DNA of 64,000 bases from Pandoraea sp. ASV26 (GCF_016428915.1 NZ_JAELTP010000001.1:62001-126000), one strand, 5' to 3'. Counted from the stretch's first letter, positions 17,555-26,873 are shown. Notes: generated from the letters alone by a model not told the origin. A program made the numbers and translations.

Positions 17555-19540
17555 TCAGCTGCGCCGCGAAAGCCGATCGGAGATTGCCGCTACCGGAATC
17601 ACGTTGGAACTGCCGACGTTGTACCGCGACACCGTCGGCTGCCCCTTTGTCGTGCAAAGGTGGTCGCGAATCTCACCGTTGAAGTCGAAGCCCGACACGC
17701 AACGGCACAAGCACTCGATGATGCCGGCATGGTCGCCACTTTCGCACGCGCGGCGCAACGTATCGAGCAGGCTATTTAACTCGGCTAGCGGGAAAAAGTG
17801 CTCGTTGGCCATCATGATCTTCGGATGCGCGGTGCCGGTGGTGTTATCGCCAATGAGCAGTTCCTCATATAGCTTTTCCGCGGCGCGCAGGCCGGTGAAG
17901 CGAATCTCGATGTCTCCCCCCGGATTCGAACTGTCTCGAACCGAAAATCCACTTAGGTGAATCATGCGACGCGCAAGATCCACGATCTTCATCGGTTCGC
18001 CCATGTCGAGCACGAAGACTTCGCCCCCACGCCCCATGGCACCCGCCTGAATAACGAGCTGCGCCGCCTCGGGAATCGTCATGAAATAGCGCGTGATATC
18101 CGGGTGCGTAACGGTCACCGGACCGCCGTCCATGATCTGACGTCGGAACAATGGCACGACCGATCCTGAGGACCCCAGCACATTGCCAAACCGCACCATG
18201 CAGAAGCGGGTCTTGCCTTGCGAGGCCGCAGCGTGGGCCTGCAGGATCATCTCGGCACACCGCTTCGACGCCCCCATCACGTTCGTCGGCCGCACAGCCT
18301 TGTCGGTTGAGATCAACACGAATGAGCTTACATCTGCTGCCAGCGCGGCATTGACAGCGGCCAGGGTGCCGAACGTGTTGTTCAACACGCCTTCCGTAAT
18401 ATTAAATTCCACCAGAGGAACGTGTTTATAGGCAGCGGCGTGATAGACCGCCTCGATCTCGTATCGCTTCATGATGTCGGTCAGGCGTGCTTCATTGCCG
18501 ACAGACCCAAGTACGGAAATAATCCGCACATCGGGGCGACGTAGTAACGCAAGCTTCTGGAGTTCCTGATCGATGGAGTACAGGGCGAACTCGGACTGCT
18601 CGTAGAGCACCAGTATCCGCGGCTGCTGCAATAGAATCTGTCGGCACAGTTCCGAACCGATCGATCCGCCTGCGCCCGTCACCATAACGGCCTTGCCGCG
18701 AATGTCCGCTTCGAGCAGCCGCTGGTCCGGCGGAACGGTGCCGCGGCCAAGCAGTTCGTCGATGCTGACTTCCCGTACGTCGGAGAGCTGTATCTCGCCA
18801 CCGACCAGATCGTCCATCCCCGGAACGACACGCACTTCGACCTGCAAAGTTTCCAGATCGCGGATGATTTCATTACGGCGTCCGCGATTGGCCGACGGAA
18901 TGGCCAGCAGCACTTGCTCGACGTTGTAGCGCTCGATCAGGTAAGGCAACGAATCGCTTCGGTACACCTTGACGCCCAGGATTTCGAGTCCCGTTAGACG
19001 CTCTGCATCATCGATGAAAGCGATAGGGTGGTATTGCGCTCCAGCACGCAATGCCATCGCCAGTTGACGGCCGGCACTACCTGCCCCGTAGACGATAACG
19101 CGACGGGGTACATGCGAGCGCCCCGGCGCATGGCGGAGAATCGCGCGAGCCAGAAAACGGCTGGCGCAGATATAGAGCACTGAGATGGCCCAATAGATCG
19201 CCAAGGCGCCGCGCGGAATCGGCGCCAACTGCAGCAAGGTCAGAACACCGACCAGCAAAGCAATCGACAGCGTCACACCAACGGCAATCATCAGCAGCGC
19301 GCGCTCTTCCATGAACCGGACGACGGCTCGGTATAGGCCCAGCCGGATGAAAATCGGAATCGCCGTCAGCGACGTGAGCAAATAGACCCAAGGCGCATGG
19401 AGCTGTGGAAAACCCCATAGATCCAGCCGCAGTCCGATCGCAGTCCACAGCGCAAGCGGCAACAAGCATGCGTCGGCCGCGAGCATGATGGTACCCTTGA
19501 CGGAGCGTGGTAAATTGGCCAGATAGCGAATAATCATCAA
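17555..19540 (-). CDS. wbpM: Membrane-bound nucleotide-sugar 4,6-dehydratase (WbpM/FlaA1 family)
   Basis: 661 residues. Four N-terminal membrane helices (about 15-130), a first Rossmann region (VIVYGAGSAGRQLAMAL) and a C-terminal SDR catalytic domain with VMVTGAGGSIGSELCRQI and STDKAVRPTNVMGASKR, which includes the Met-x3-Lys variant of the SDR active site seen in WbpM. WbpM-type enzymes convert UDP-GlcNAc to the 4-keto-6-deoxy sugar that leads to UDP-QuiNAc or UDP-FucNAc. The gene follows the sugar transferase by 18 bp. That such a 6-deoxy-HexNAc is the first sugar on undecaprenyl phosphate is inference. Confidence 0.93.
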   Translation of the reverse strand: MMIIRYLANLPRSVKGTIMLAADACLLPLALWTAIGLRLDLWGFPQLHAPWVYLLTSLTAIPIFIRLGLYRAVVRFMEERALLMIAVGVTLSIALLVGVLTLLQLAPIPRGALAIYWAISVLYICASRFLARAILRHAPGRSHVPRRVIVYGAGSAGRQLAMALRAGAQYHPIAFIDDAERLTGLEILGVKVYRSDSLPYLIERYNVEQVLLAIPSANRGRRNEIIRDLETLQVEVRVVPGMDDLVGGEIQLSDVREVSIDELLGRGTVPPDQRLLEADIRGKAVMVTGAGGSIGSELCRQILLQQPRILVLYEQSEFALYSIDQELQKLALLRRPDVRIISVLGSVGNEARLTDIMKRYEIEAVYHAAAYKHVPLVEFNITEGVLNNTFGTLAAVNAALAADVSSFVLISTDKAVRPTNVMGASKRCAEMILQAHAAASQGKTRFCMVRFGNVLGSSGSVVPLFRRQIMDGGPVTVTHPDITRYFMTIPEAAQLVIQAGAMGRGGEVFVLDMGEPMKIVDLARRMIHLSGFSVRDSSNPGGDIEIRFTGLRAAEKLYEELLIGDNTTGTAHPKIMMANEHFFPLAELNSLLDTLRRACESGDHAGIIECLCRCVSGFDFNGEIRDHLCTTKGQPTVSRYNVGSSNVIPVAAISDRLSRRS

Positions 19541-19558
19541 GTGGTCATCCAGTTAAAC

Positions 19559-20119
19559 TTAATGTGCGACGCCTTCACGATGGACCACCTTGATAAAGGT
19601 GCGCGCGAGGATGAGGAGATCAAACGCAAACGAGCGTTTTTGAAGATATTCAACGTCGAACTCGACCTTTGTGACGATCGGAAGGTCGTCGCGGCCATTG
19701 ATCTGTGCCCAGCCCGTCAGCCCAGGGCGCAGGGCATCCACACCCTTTTCGGTACGCAGAGCGACTAGGTCGTCTTGATTGAACAGTGCCGGCCGAGGTC
19801 CGACAAAGCTCATCTCGCCTGTCAGAATACTCCATACTTGCGGCAGCTCATCGAGACTGGTCTTACGCAGAAATGCACCCACCGGAGTGATGTGTGATCG
19901 CGAGTCCTGGAGCAGGTGGGTAGCGACGGCCGGAGTATCGACATACATCGTACGAAATTTCGGCATGCGAAAGATTCGGTTGCGCTTGCCAACCCGATCG
20001 GACCAATACACGGCTGGGCCTGGCGAGGTACAGCGCACGATGATCGCGATAATCATCATCGGAATCAGCAGAATAATGGCTGCAATCAATGCCAGCGAGA
20101 AATCAAAGAAGCGCTTCAT
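19559..20119 (-). CDS. Initiating sugar-1-phosphate transferase (bacterial sugar transferase family)
   Basis: 186 residues from the ATG at 20119, which begins MKRFFDF as in PglC/WbaP-core proteins; an in-frame start at 20164 would add 15 residues. One N-terminal hydrophobic segment (LALIAAIILLIPMMIIAIIV), then the conserved PKFRTMYVD, TSLDELPQVWSIL, GEMSFVGPRP and RPGLTGWAQINGR. It transfers a sugar phosphate to undecaprenyl phosphate on the inner membrane and so starts repeat-unit assembly. It is the short form without the WbaP multi-helix domain. Confidence 0.9.
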   Translation of the reverse strand: MKRFFDFSLALIAAIILLIPMMIIAIIVRCTSPGPAVYWSDRVGKRNRIFRMPKFRTMYVDTPAVATHLLQDSRSHITPVGAFLRKTSLDELPQVWSILTGEMSFVGPRPALFNQDDLVALRTEKGVDALRPGLTGWAQINGRDDLPIVTKVEFDVEYLQKRSFAFDLLILARTFIKVVHREGVAH

Positions 20120-20335
20120 CGGGGTTATCCGAATGTTATGCAGCGCACCGTGTTGCCGCGGCAATCTCCTGTGCGTGCGTCTTTATATTTAGGAATTCCG
20201 TTCGGCGATCAGTTCGCGGAGCCCATTGTCACGCAATACCTGCAGAGACTGCGGCCCACGAAACAGACCTCACCAGTCACCGGCCCCCTTGTGCATCGCG
20301 TTTTCCTGAACTCAATCACGCCTGCGTTTCACCGA

Positions 20336-21325
20336 TCATTGTTCAAGCGTTTCATCCATCCAGCCCGCAATCCGATATTTTTGGTAGATTTCAGAAGGGG
20401 TAGGCCGATACGATGTCGCGAGAAAATCCTTCGGAATCACCGGGCGTTCTCTATCGATGCAACAAATGTTTGCCGGATCGTAAAAATCATAGTCACGGAT
20501 CCGGAAGTTGGTTGTAACAAGTTTTTTCTGAGCGCCCAGCGTTTCAAGCGTGCGCATCGTCAGACCGGTCTGGCTCGGATGCTCGATGTCGAGAATACCG
20601 AGTGAGCGCCTGAACACCGATTGCACTTCCGATTTTCCGATCGGAGCGAATCGAAAAGCCGATTTCGGTGCCGTGCGCATCGAGGCGTTGGTCACCCGAT
20701 ACGCCCAATAGACCCAGGGCGCCTGAAGATACAAATAGAAATAACATTTCGTCTGCGGCGGGATGGCGGCCTTGACCCGCGTGGCGACGGCCCATCGATC
20801 CGAGTGTGCCGTACCAATGAAGCTCAAGTCGAATTCATGTTCCGCGCTCGCTTCCTGGGTGAATCCAGCCGAAAAAAACAACGGCCGAAACACCATGCCG
20901 TAGGTCTCGGCCGACTGCCGGTCAAACGACAGGCACCGATCAAAAAACGGCAGGTTGTGCAACACGCTCGCGCGGTTGTCCATCGAGTCCCACATATAGA
21001 GGACGAAACGCGCCGCAGGATACGAGGTGCGCAGAAAACGAAGCATGTCGGGCGACAGCGTTTGTCCGTTGACAACAAAAATCAAGTCGTAGTGACTACG
21101 CCCGAGGGCTTCCAGCGACTTCCGGTAGAAACGAGTTGCCGCACCGATGATCCAGTCACGGCGAAAGCGCGTTATCGCCGTCTGTAGCGGCGTATCGAAA
21201 GGACGGTCGGCAAGAAAGTCGACTTCCGCTCCGCGCCGTTCGAGTTCAGCCCGAACTTCCTGTTCGTAGCCGAAGAAACGAGGGGCGATCAAAAGGGCAC
21301 GTTTGCCCTGCATCGATTCAGACAT
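20336..21325 (-). CDS. CgeB-like glycosyltransferase
   Basis: 329 residues from the ATG at 21325, which overlaps the acetyltransferase stop by 8 bp; nearby in-frame ATGs at 21334 and 21310 are alternatives. No membrane segment. The N-terminus RALLIAPRFFGYEQEVRAEL and the middle YDLIFVVNGQTLSPDML, VLYMWDSMDN and FDRQSAETYGM resemble CgeB/DUF3880-type transferases, and RRSLGILDIEHPSQTGLTMRT fits the sugar-nucleotide-binding end. A role in building the repeat unit is likely from context, while donor and acceptor are unknown. About 215 bp separate it from the sugar transferase gene, where I see no gene. Confidence 0.72.
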   Translation of the reverse strand: MSESMQGKRALLIAPRFFGYEQEVRAELERRGAEVDFLADRPFDTPLQTAITRFRRDWIIGAATRFYRKSLEALGRSHYDLIFVVNGQTLSPDMLRFLRTSYPAARFVLYMWDSMDNRASVLHNLPFFDRCLSFDRQSAETYGMVFRPLFFSAGFTQEASAEHEFDLSFIGTAHSDRWAVATRVKAAIPPQTKCYFYLYLQAPWVYWAYRVTNASMRTAPKSAFRFAPIGKSEVQSVFRRSLGILDIEHPSQTGLTMRTLETLGAQKKLVTTNFRIRDYDFYDPANICCIDRERPVIPKDFLATSYRPTPSEIYQKYRIAGWMDETLEQ

Positions 21326-21887
21326 TTTGCGCATCACGGGGAGATACAACTTTCGCCGGAATACCGACAGCCAGCGCTCCCTCGGGAATAGATTCGAGAA
21401 CAACCGCATTGGCACCCACGCGTGCCCAGTGCCCCACTTCAAGGCCACCGAGCAGTTTGGCACCAGCACCGATGATGACGTCGTCGCCCAACACAGGGCG
21501 AGTATCTTCGGCATATCCGATATCGAGCTCTTTCGCGCCCAGCGTCACGCCCTGAAAGATCGTCGCATTTTCACCGATGGACTTGGCGCCGATCACGGTG
21601 CCTTGTGTATGCGGGAAGAACACGCCCTTACCAATAGGACAACGGGGCGATATCTCAATGCCGAAAACGACGAAATTGAGCAGCGACACGATCTTCGCCA
21701 GCGGGCCGAGTCGCCACGTCTGCAAACGAAACGCACAGCGGCAAAGCAGCACCGGTGCGAATCTTGGTGACAGTAGATGCAGCCACAGACCAAGCGAGGG
21801 TTGCACCGGTTGCCCGGTCACGAGGTACCGGTACCGCAGCAGATCAGCTCGCAAAAACTCCCGAAGGGAAAACTGAAGCGGATTCAT
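21318..21887 (-). CDS. Serine acetyltransferase-like hexapeptide acetyltransferase
   Basis: 189 residues. The C-terminal left-handed beta-helix has IEISPRCPIGKGVFFPHTQG and IGENATIFQGVTLGAKE with the active-site His region, then GAGAKLLGGLEVGHWARVGANAVVL. The end IPAKVVSPRDA is shared with CysE and colanic-acid-type acetyltransferases. The N-terminal helical part is shorter than in true CysE. Given its place between an epimerase and a glycosyltransferase, O-acetylation of a sugar is more likely than cysteine synthesis, but that is inference. Confidence 0.82.
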   Translation of the reverse strand: MNPLQFSLREFLRADLLRYRYLVTGQPVQPSLGLWLHLLSPRFAPVLLCRCAFRLQTWRLGPLAKIVSLLNFVVFGIEISPRCPIGKGVFFPHTQGTVIGAKSIGENATIFQGVTLGAKELDIGYAEDTRPVLGDDVIIGAGAKLLGGLEVGHWARVGANAVVLESIPEGALAVGIPAKVVSPRDAQNV

Positions 21888-21900
21888 GTCGCTCGTCCCG

Positions 21901-23037
21901 TCAACCCATCAGCTTGCGATCGACAAGTTCCTTGTTTGCCTGCTCCAGACGGTCTTCAGGCAAGGGCTGCGTTTTCACCCACTGAGCGAAGCGCGACAAG
22001 CCTTCGCGCAGGGATACCTGAGGCTTCACACCAAGCGCGGCCTCAAGACGCGAAACGTCCGCGAAGTTGTGCCGAATGTCGCCCAGACGGAACTGGCCGG
22101 TCACCTTAACGTCAGGGGTGCAACCCAGCGCCACAGTCAATTCGCGAGCGACTTCCTCTACACTCGTGCCGATGCCACTGCCAACATTCAGTACATCGTT
22201 GACAGGGGCCTCCGAACGAAGTCCCGCGACCAGTGCCTCCACGACATCGGACACGTGGACAAAATCACGCGTTTCCTTGCCGTCTTCGAAGATCGGAAGC
22301 TGCATTCCACGACGAATGCGCGTCGAGAATATCGACAAGATGCCGGTGTAGGGATTCTTGAGCGACTGCCCTTCGCCGTAAACATTCTGGAGACGGAAGA
22401 TGGCGTACCCGAGTCCCATTGAGTCGCATGCGATTCGCACGAGATCTTCCTGAGCGAATTTGGTAGCAGCGTAGATCGAGGCGGGGCGCACGGCGTCGCG
22501 TTCGGTTGTGGCTACCGCAACGAGCGGTGCGCTGCAATGCGGACAAAGCGGCTCCCACTCGTGGGCGCGCAACTGTGCCGCCTGCCGTGCACCCGGATAG
22601 ACATGCTCGGCACCGCAAGCGTCGCACCGATAGGCGCCTTCACCGTAGACGGAGCGGCTGGAAGTCAGCAAAACGCGCTTCACCTGGTGTCCGTCCATAC
22701 GACCCAGAACATCGAACAACAGGGCGGTGCCCATAGAATTTACTTCGCAATAACGGGCCACCTCGTACATCGACTGCCCGGTACCCGTCTCGGCAGCGAG
22801 ATGTACCACATGGTCGACGTCAGCGAGCGCACGCGTCAGGTCAGCCTGGGAAGTCACCGACCCACGGAAGAACTCTACGTCACCTGCGACGAGCCAATCA
22901 ACACCCGTCGGCACCTCACCATGGACCTGAGCAGAAAGGGTATCGAGAACGCGCACACGGTATCCCAGCGCCAGCAGGCGACGCGACAAGTGTGTGCCGA
23001 TAAAGCCCGCGCCACCGGTAATAAGAATTCGTTGCAT
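21901..23037 (-). CDS. NAD-dependent epimerase/dehydratase with zinc-ribbon-like insertion (WbiB-like)
   Basis: 378 residues from the ATG at 23037, giving the Rossmann motif ILITGGAGFIGTHLS at the start. The SDR triad is S-x-Y-x3-K, with YAATK at the Tyr/Lys end. Between the Ser region (LLTSSRSVYGEG) and the Tyr there is an insert with CDAC and CPHC about 30 residues apart, a probable zinc ribbon. Overall it resembles dTDP-L-rhamnose 4-epimerase (WbiB) of Burkholderia, which makes dTDP-6-deoxy-L-talose. That substrate is a guess. No dTDP-rhamnose genes are present in this window. Confidence 0.8.
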   Translation of the reverse strand: MQRILITGGAGFIGTHLSRRLLALGYRVRVLDTLSAQVHGEVPTGVDWLVAGDVEFFRGSVTSQADLTRALADVDHVVHLAAETGTGQSMYEVARYCEVNSMGTALLFDVLGRMDGHQVKRVLLTSSRSVYGEGAYRCDACGAEHVYPGARQAAQLRAHEWEPLCPHCSAPLVAVATTERDAVRPASIYAATKFAQEDLVRIACDSMGLGYAIFRLQNVYGEGQSLKNPYTGILSIFSTRIRRGMQLPIFEDGKETRDFVHVSDVVEALVAGLRSEAPVNDVLNVGSGIGTSVEEVARELTVALGCTPDVKVTGQFRLGDIRHNFADVSRLEAALGVKPQVSLREGLSRFAQWVKTQPLPEDRLEQANKELVDRKLMG

Positions 23038-23060
23038 ATTCTGAATCAAAATCAAAAGCC

Positions 23061-23291
23061 CTATTGACGACGTTGCGCAAGCTGAATGGCGATTTTGGTT
23101 TTGGGTATTCGAACCCGGAGAAGTACATTAATCGCCAGTACGCTGACAAAACCGTTGCTAAGAAGTGTACCAATCAGACAGGCAGTATACCGACCGGCAA
23201 CGGGCCACAACCAAAACCTGTACCGGGACTCGACCAATATCCGAAGATTACCGACCGCTATTAACGCGAATACATTCAGGCCCGGAGTGTC
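23061..23291 (-). pseudogene. C-terminal remnant of a second wzy-like polymerase gene
   Basis: A leftward frame open from just after a stop at 23292-23294 to TAG at 23061-23063, with no start or ribosome-binding site. Its 76 codons align without a break to the end of the intact Wzy at 9.5 kb: VFALIAVGNLRIL versus VFSLIVGVMLRML, and YTACLIGTLLSNGF versus YTAGLIGVLLSNGF. Only the last two helices remain. It is AT-rich. It lies between wzx and the epimerase gene, the place where an ancestral wzy could have stood. Confidence 0.8.
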
Positions 23292-23439
23292 TTAGATTGT
23301 GATCAAGTTGATAAGATGCACCCAACCAGCACATCTGACGCAATCATTTATAGAAAATAATAGTAAAAAACTATCGTCAGCACTTCCTTGTAATTCATCT
23401 AGTCCTCGGCTTCAGTAGCGGTGAGATTGCGTGCCGACA
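23292..23439. other. AT-rich spacer downstream of wzx
   Basis: Clearly more AT-rich than its surroundings (for instance the run at 23338-23372). A short inverted repeat ATAGT-A5-ACTAT is at 23361-23375, but there is no GC stem with a T-run, so I do not call a terminator. Together with the wzy remnant, it makes a roughly 400-bp stretch without an intact gene. Confidence 0.5.
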
Positions 23440-24642
23440 CTATTTCCGAAGCGCCAGAAGAATAATCGCAAGATAAATACCGTATAGGACTGCCTCATGA
23501 ATCGCGTAGGCTGAGGCGTACCAGTTCAGATCGAGATGGCGTGCGAGCCACGGCAGCACCGTTGCCGCGGAACAGAAATAAAGGATTTGCCAAGCAAGTG
23601 CCATGTCGAAGCGACGCAGCGAGACGAGCACGGTGCTCAGCGGCGATACACAGGCGCGCACGGCAACGGCAAACGTCAGAGCAACGACAAGCTCGCGGTC
23701 GATGACCCATCCGGGCCCGAGAAAAAACCGGAGAATGTCCGCCCCCACAAACCACACGATCGGCAGCATGACGACCAGAGCAGCGCCCATCACCAGCATT
23801 AACTGGCTGACCAGATGCCGGATCGCCGGCTTGTCGTCGCGAATCTCGCCGGTATGCCTCAACATGATCTGACCCAGACTGATGCTGGCGAGCATCATCG
23901 GAGCACCAATCAGTCGCTGCACTTGCGAATAAACGCCCGTCGAAGCAACGCCGTAGTGAGACACCACGATCCAGATGCAAAGGCTGTAACCCACCACGTC
24001 TAGCAAGGCGCCGGGCAGACTCAGCATTGGCAACTGCCGATACTTCTTCGCCGCCTCCCGCCACGGCACAAAATCCGGGGAACGCTGACGAAATATCTGC
24101 AAGCAACTCCATCCCGCTACCAGAAATGACAAGGCATACGCCCAGAGCACGCCCAGCGCGGGAATCAGTGCGAGCAAAACAAAAGTGAGCCCCTGCGCGG
24201 CACGCTGGATGCCAGCACCGCGAAAATCGTTCTGACGGAGAAGATACGCGTTGGTTGCCTGAAATACGCCAACGGAGAAAACACACAGCCCCACCATTCC
24301 AGGGTGCTGCGACATTGTGTGAACCACCGTGCCGAAGATTGCCGTACCGGAAATTGCAGTCAGGACGAGCGTCGTGAGCGACGCGAAACCAAGACAGGCG
24401 CCGACGGAAACCGTCACCAGCCCCCGGATCTCTCCGGGTTCTGCGCTGGGAAGCGCGAGATCGTATCTCAGGCAAGCAAGTGCCATGGCGATGTTGCCCA
24501 CGGTGAGCAATACCGCCAATGCACCGAATTCTGCTGGAGAGTACATCCGGGACAGCAAGGGCGTCGCCAGCACGATCGCCCCTTGTCCGATAGCAGTACC
24601 GATTGCCACCGCACCGGCACTTCGAAACAATCGACCTAGCAA
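23440..24642 (-). CDS. wzx: Repeat-unit flippase, lipopolysaccharide biosynthesis protein (Wzx-like)
   Basis: 400 residues, about 12 predicted helices, polysaccharide transporter family of the MOP superfamily. The N-terminus AIGTAIGQGAIVLATPLLSRMYSPAEFGALAV is the classic Wzx opening (Gln in helix 1, the Y-x-P-x-x-F-G turn). It moves undecaprenyl-linked repeat units across the inner membrane for Wzy. It is the first gene of the polysaccharide locus, which runs leftward from here. The 316 bp upstream, to the tRNA gene, should contain the locus promoter. Confidence 0.88.
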   Translation of the reverse strand: MLGRLFRSAGAVAIGTAIGQGAIVLATPLLSRMYSPAEFGALAVLLTVGNIAMALACLRYDLALPSAEPGEIRGLVTVSVGACLGFASLTTLVLTAISGTAIFGTVVHTMSQHPGMVGLCVFSVGVFQATNAYLLRQNDFRGAGIQRAAQGLTFVLLALIPALGVLWAYALSFLVAGWSCLQIFRQRSPDFVPWREAAKKYRQLPMLSLPGALLDVVGYSLCIWIVVSHYGVASTGVYSQVQRLIGAPMMLASISLGQIMLRHTGEIRDDKPAIRHLVSQLMLVMGAALVVMLPIVWFVGADILRFFLGPGWVIDRELVVALTFAVAVRACVSPLSTVLVSLRRFDMALAWQILYFCSAATVLPWLARHLDLNWYASAYAIHEAVLYGIYLAIILLALRK

Positions 24643-24958
24643 GAAAACGCACTCCGTTGTTATGAATTTATTTCGATCCGGAGCCTGATACAGTTTCAGC
24701 GTATTCGATTCACGAGAGATAACAAATCATTCGCTGAAAATCTGCGCTTTGACGGCCGAATAGCGATCGACGTACGTGTGCGCAATTGATATGACGATGA
24801 CTGTTTTCTAGTCGGCGCGCTAACGAGTCCGCCCGACACACTGCGGGACGACGCCCGCTTCTCGCCTATCAAATTGGCTTGGGGTAGCCGGAAGCTGCCA
24901 CTTCCCAGAAACAAAACCCTGGAAACAAGTGATGTTCCAACGTATTCAATGGTCAGTC
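24643..24958. other. Upstream region of the polysaccharide locus
   Basis: About 316 bp between wzx and tRNA-Ala. No open frame with coding character. I looked for a JUMPstart/ops element (GGCGGTAG) and did not find one, so RfaH-type antitermination is not supported. The region presumably holds the promoter and leader of wzx, but no box stands out. Confidence 0.5.
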
Positions 24959-25034
<76 letters not shown>

Positions 25035-25047
25035 ACACGAAGCCACG

Positions 25048-25053
25048 ATTATA
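25048..25053 (-). promoter_or_regulatory. -10 box of tRNA-Ala
   Basis: A perfect TATAAT on the leftward strand, 13 bp before the first base of the tRNA, with GC-rich bases in between as usual for stable-RNA genes. No good -35 hexamer is visible at 16-18 bp; the A-rich run just upstream may compensate. Confidence 0.75.
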
Positions 25054-25084
25054 GCGACTTTTTTGAGCACGGCGAGCAGCCGAC

Positions 25085-25133
25085 AAAAACGCTCGGGATT
25101 TGGGTTCCCCCGCAAACGCCAAGCCTCCCGAGC
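25085..25133 (-). terminator. Rho-independent terminator of the sox operon
   Basis: Leftward: GCTCGGGA (25133-25126), a 27-nt loop with further internal pairing potential, then TCCCGAGC (25098-25091) followed by GTTTTT. The 8-bp stem is perfect. It lies 31 bp after the soxB stop and before the tRNA promoter, so it insulates the two units. Confidence 0.8.
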
Positions 25134-25163
25134 TTCGCGTCCGTCTCGGCCGCCACCGGGGAC

Positions 25164-26873
25164 TCAAGCCGCCCCCAAATTCCCCTTCATCCCCTTGATG
25201 GACGGCACTTTCGGGGCTTTCGCGACCACGGTTTTCTGGGCCCGGAGATAGCGGGCCACCACGTCCCAGACCGGCTCGCCCTGCGCGCCCTCGGCCACCG
25301 GCGCCCAGCCCGCCACCTTGTACGTCTTGCCCGCTTCGATCAGCTTGCCGTTCAGACGCATCTCAGTGATGCGCTGCCCCATCGGCGCCATCGGGTCGAT
25401 CGTGTAGTCCATGCCGCCCACGCGCACCATGTCCCCGCCCTGCTGGTAGTACGGGTCGGGATTGAACAGGTTGTCGGCCACATCCTCGAGCACCGTCTTG
25501 ATCGTCTCGCCCGTCATCGGTGTGAGCGTCGTGTACGGATAAGTGACGGCCGTCTGATCGAGCAGTTGCTCCATCGTGATCGTTGCGCCCGGCAGCAGCG
25601 ATGTGCCCCAGCGGAAACCCGGCGAGAAGCCGATTTCGGCGTCCTTCTCGGCCATCACCGCGTCGAGCAGCAACTGGTCGAAGGTGCCGTTGAAGTTGCC
25701 CCGTCGGTAGAGCATGCCTTCCGTCACGGCCAGCGGCTCTGCAAGCTTCGCGGCAAACGGCGCACGTACGCGCTCGATGAGGGCTTGCATCGGCGCGTCG
25801 GCCGGCAGCAGATTGGAGAAGACCGGCAGCAGCTTGTAGCGGAAGTCCACCGGCTTGCCACCCTTCACGTCGAAGTCGAGCACGGCGAGGAACTTGCCGT
25901 TCGACCCGGCATTGGTCACGAGCGTCTTGCCGCCCGCGTTTTCCACCACGACGGGCTTCGGCACGCCATCGTGCGTATGACCGCCCATGATCGCGTCGAT
26001 GCCGCGCACGCGCGACGCCAGCTTCAGGTCCACGTCCATGCCGTTGTGCGATAGCACGACCACAACCTGCGCGCCCTTGCCACGCACCTCGTCGACCATC
26101 GACTGCAAGCGCTCCTCCTGAATCCCGAACGTCCAGTCCGGGACAAAGTAGCGCGGGTTCGCAATCGGCGTGTACGGAAAGGCCTGCCCGATGATCGCCA
26201 CGGGCACACCGTTCATCGTCCTGATCGTGTAAGGCGCGAAGACCGGGTCGCCGAAGTCGTTCGTCTGCACGTTTTGCGCGACAAAGTCGATCTTGCCCTT
26301 GAGCTGCTCCTCCACGACAGACTTCACGCGATCGGCACCATACGTGAACTCCCAGTGCGCCGTCATGACATCGACGCCCAGCGCAAGCGTGGCGTCGACC
26401 ATGTCCTGGCCCTTCGTCCACATGGCCGTGCCGGAACCCTGCCACGTGTCGCCGCCATCGAGCAACAGCGCGCCGGGGCGCGACGCCTTCATGCGCTTGA
26501 CCAGCGTGGCCAGATGCGCAAACCCGCCGACCTTGCCGTACGTGCGGGACGCGGCAGCGAAGTCGAGATAGGTGAACGCATAGGCGTCGGGCGTGCCGGG
26601 ACGCAGGCCATACGCTTTGAGGAACGCCTCGCCCACCAGATGCGGCGGCTTGTTCGCCTGCCCGCCAATGCCAAGATTGACGCTCGGCTCGCGGAAGTAG
26701 ATCGGCAGCAACTGCGCGTGGCAGTCGGTGAAGTGCAGCAGGTGCACGTTGCCGAACTTCGGCAGATCGTAAAACGCCGCAGCCGCCTGCGCTGCCGCCG
26801 TCTCGTGATGCGACAGCGCCATCCCCCCGGCCGCTGCCACCGCCAACACCTGCATGAACTCGCGTCGATTCAT
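25164..26873 (-). CDS. soxB: Thiosulfohydrolase SoxB
   Basis: 569 residues; the start at 26873 has GGAGA 5 nt upstream. An N-terminal export signal beginning MNRREFMQVLAVAAAGG (Tat-like) is followed by the 5'-nucleotidase-type metallophosphatase domain: HFTDCHAQLLP, LDGGDTWQGSGTAMW, LSHNGMDVD and GGHTHDGVPKP supply the di-manganese ligands. The C-terminal 5'-nucleotidase domain follows. SoxB hydrolyses the terminal sulfone from SoxY-bound S-thiosulfonate in the periplasm, releasing sulfate. It is the last gene of the sox operon. Confidence 0.96.
   Translation of the reverse strand: MNRREFMQVLAVAAAGGMALSHHETAAAQAAAAFYDLPKFGNVHLLHFTDCHAQLLPIYFREPSVNLGIGGQANKPPHLVGEAFLKAYGLRPGTPDAYAFTYLDFAAASRTYGKVGGFAHLATLVKRMKASRPGALLLDGGDTWQGSGTAMWTKGQDMVDATLALGVDVMTAHWEFTYGADRVKSVVEEQLKGKIDFVAQNVQTNDFGDPVFAPYTIRTMNGVPVAIIGQAFPYTPIANPRYFVPDWTFGIQEERLQSMVDEVRGKGAQVVVVLSHNGMDVDLKLASRVRGIDAIMGGHTHDGVPKPVVVENAGGKTLVTNAGSNGKFLAVLDFDVKGGKPVDFRYKLLPVFSNLLPADAPMQALIERVRAPFAAKLAEPLAVTEGMLYRRGNFNGTFDQLLLDAVMAEKDAEIGFSPGFRWGTSLLPGATITMEQLLDQTAVTYPYTTLTPMTGETIKTVLEDVADNLFNPDPYYQQGGDMVRVGGMDYTIDPMAPMGQRITEMRLNGKLIEAGKTYKVAGWAPVAEGAQGEPVWDVVARYLRAQKTVVAKAPKVPSIKGMKGNLGAA

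Noticed and set aside
24643-24958. JUMPstart/ops element ahead of the polysaccharide locus
   Set aside because: The GGCGGTAG core occurs only inside the tRNA-Ala gene, on the strand leading into the locus but as part of the acceptor/D-arm sequence, so it is not evidence of an ops site.
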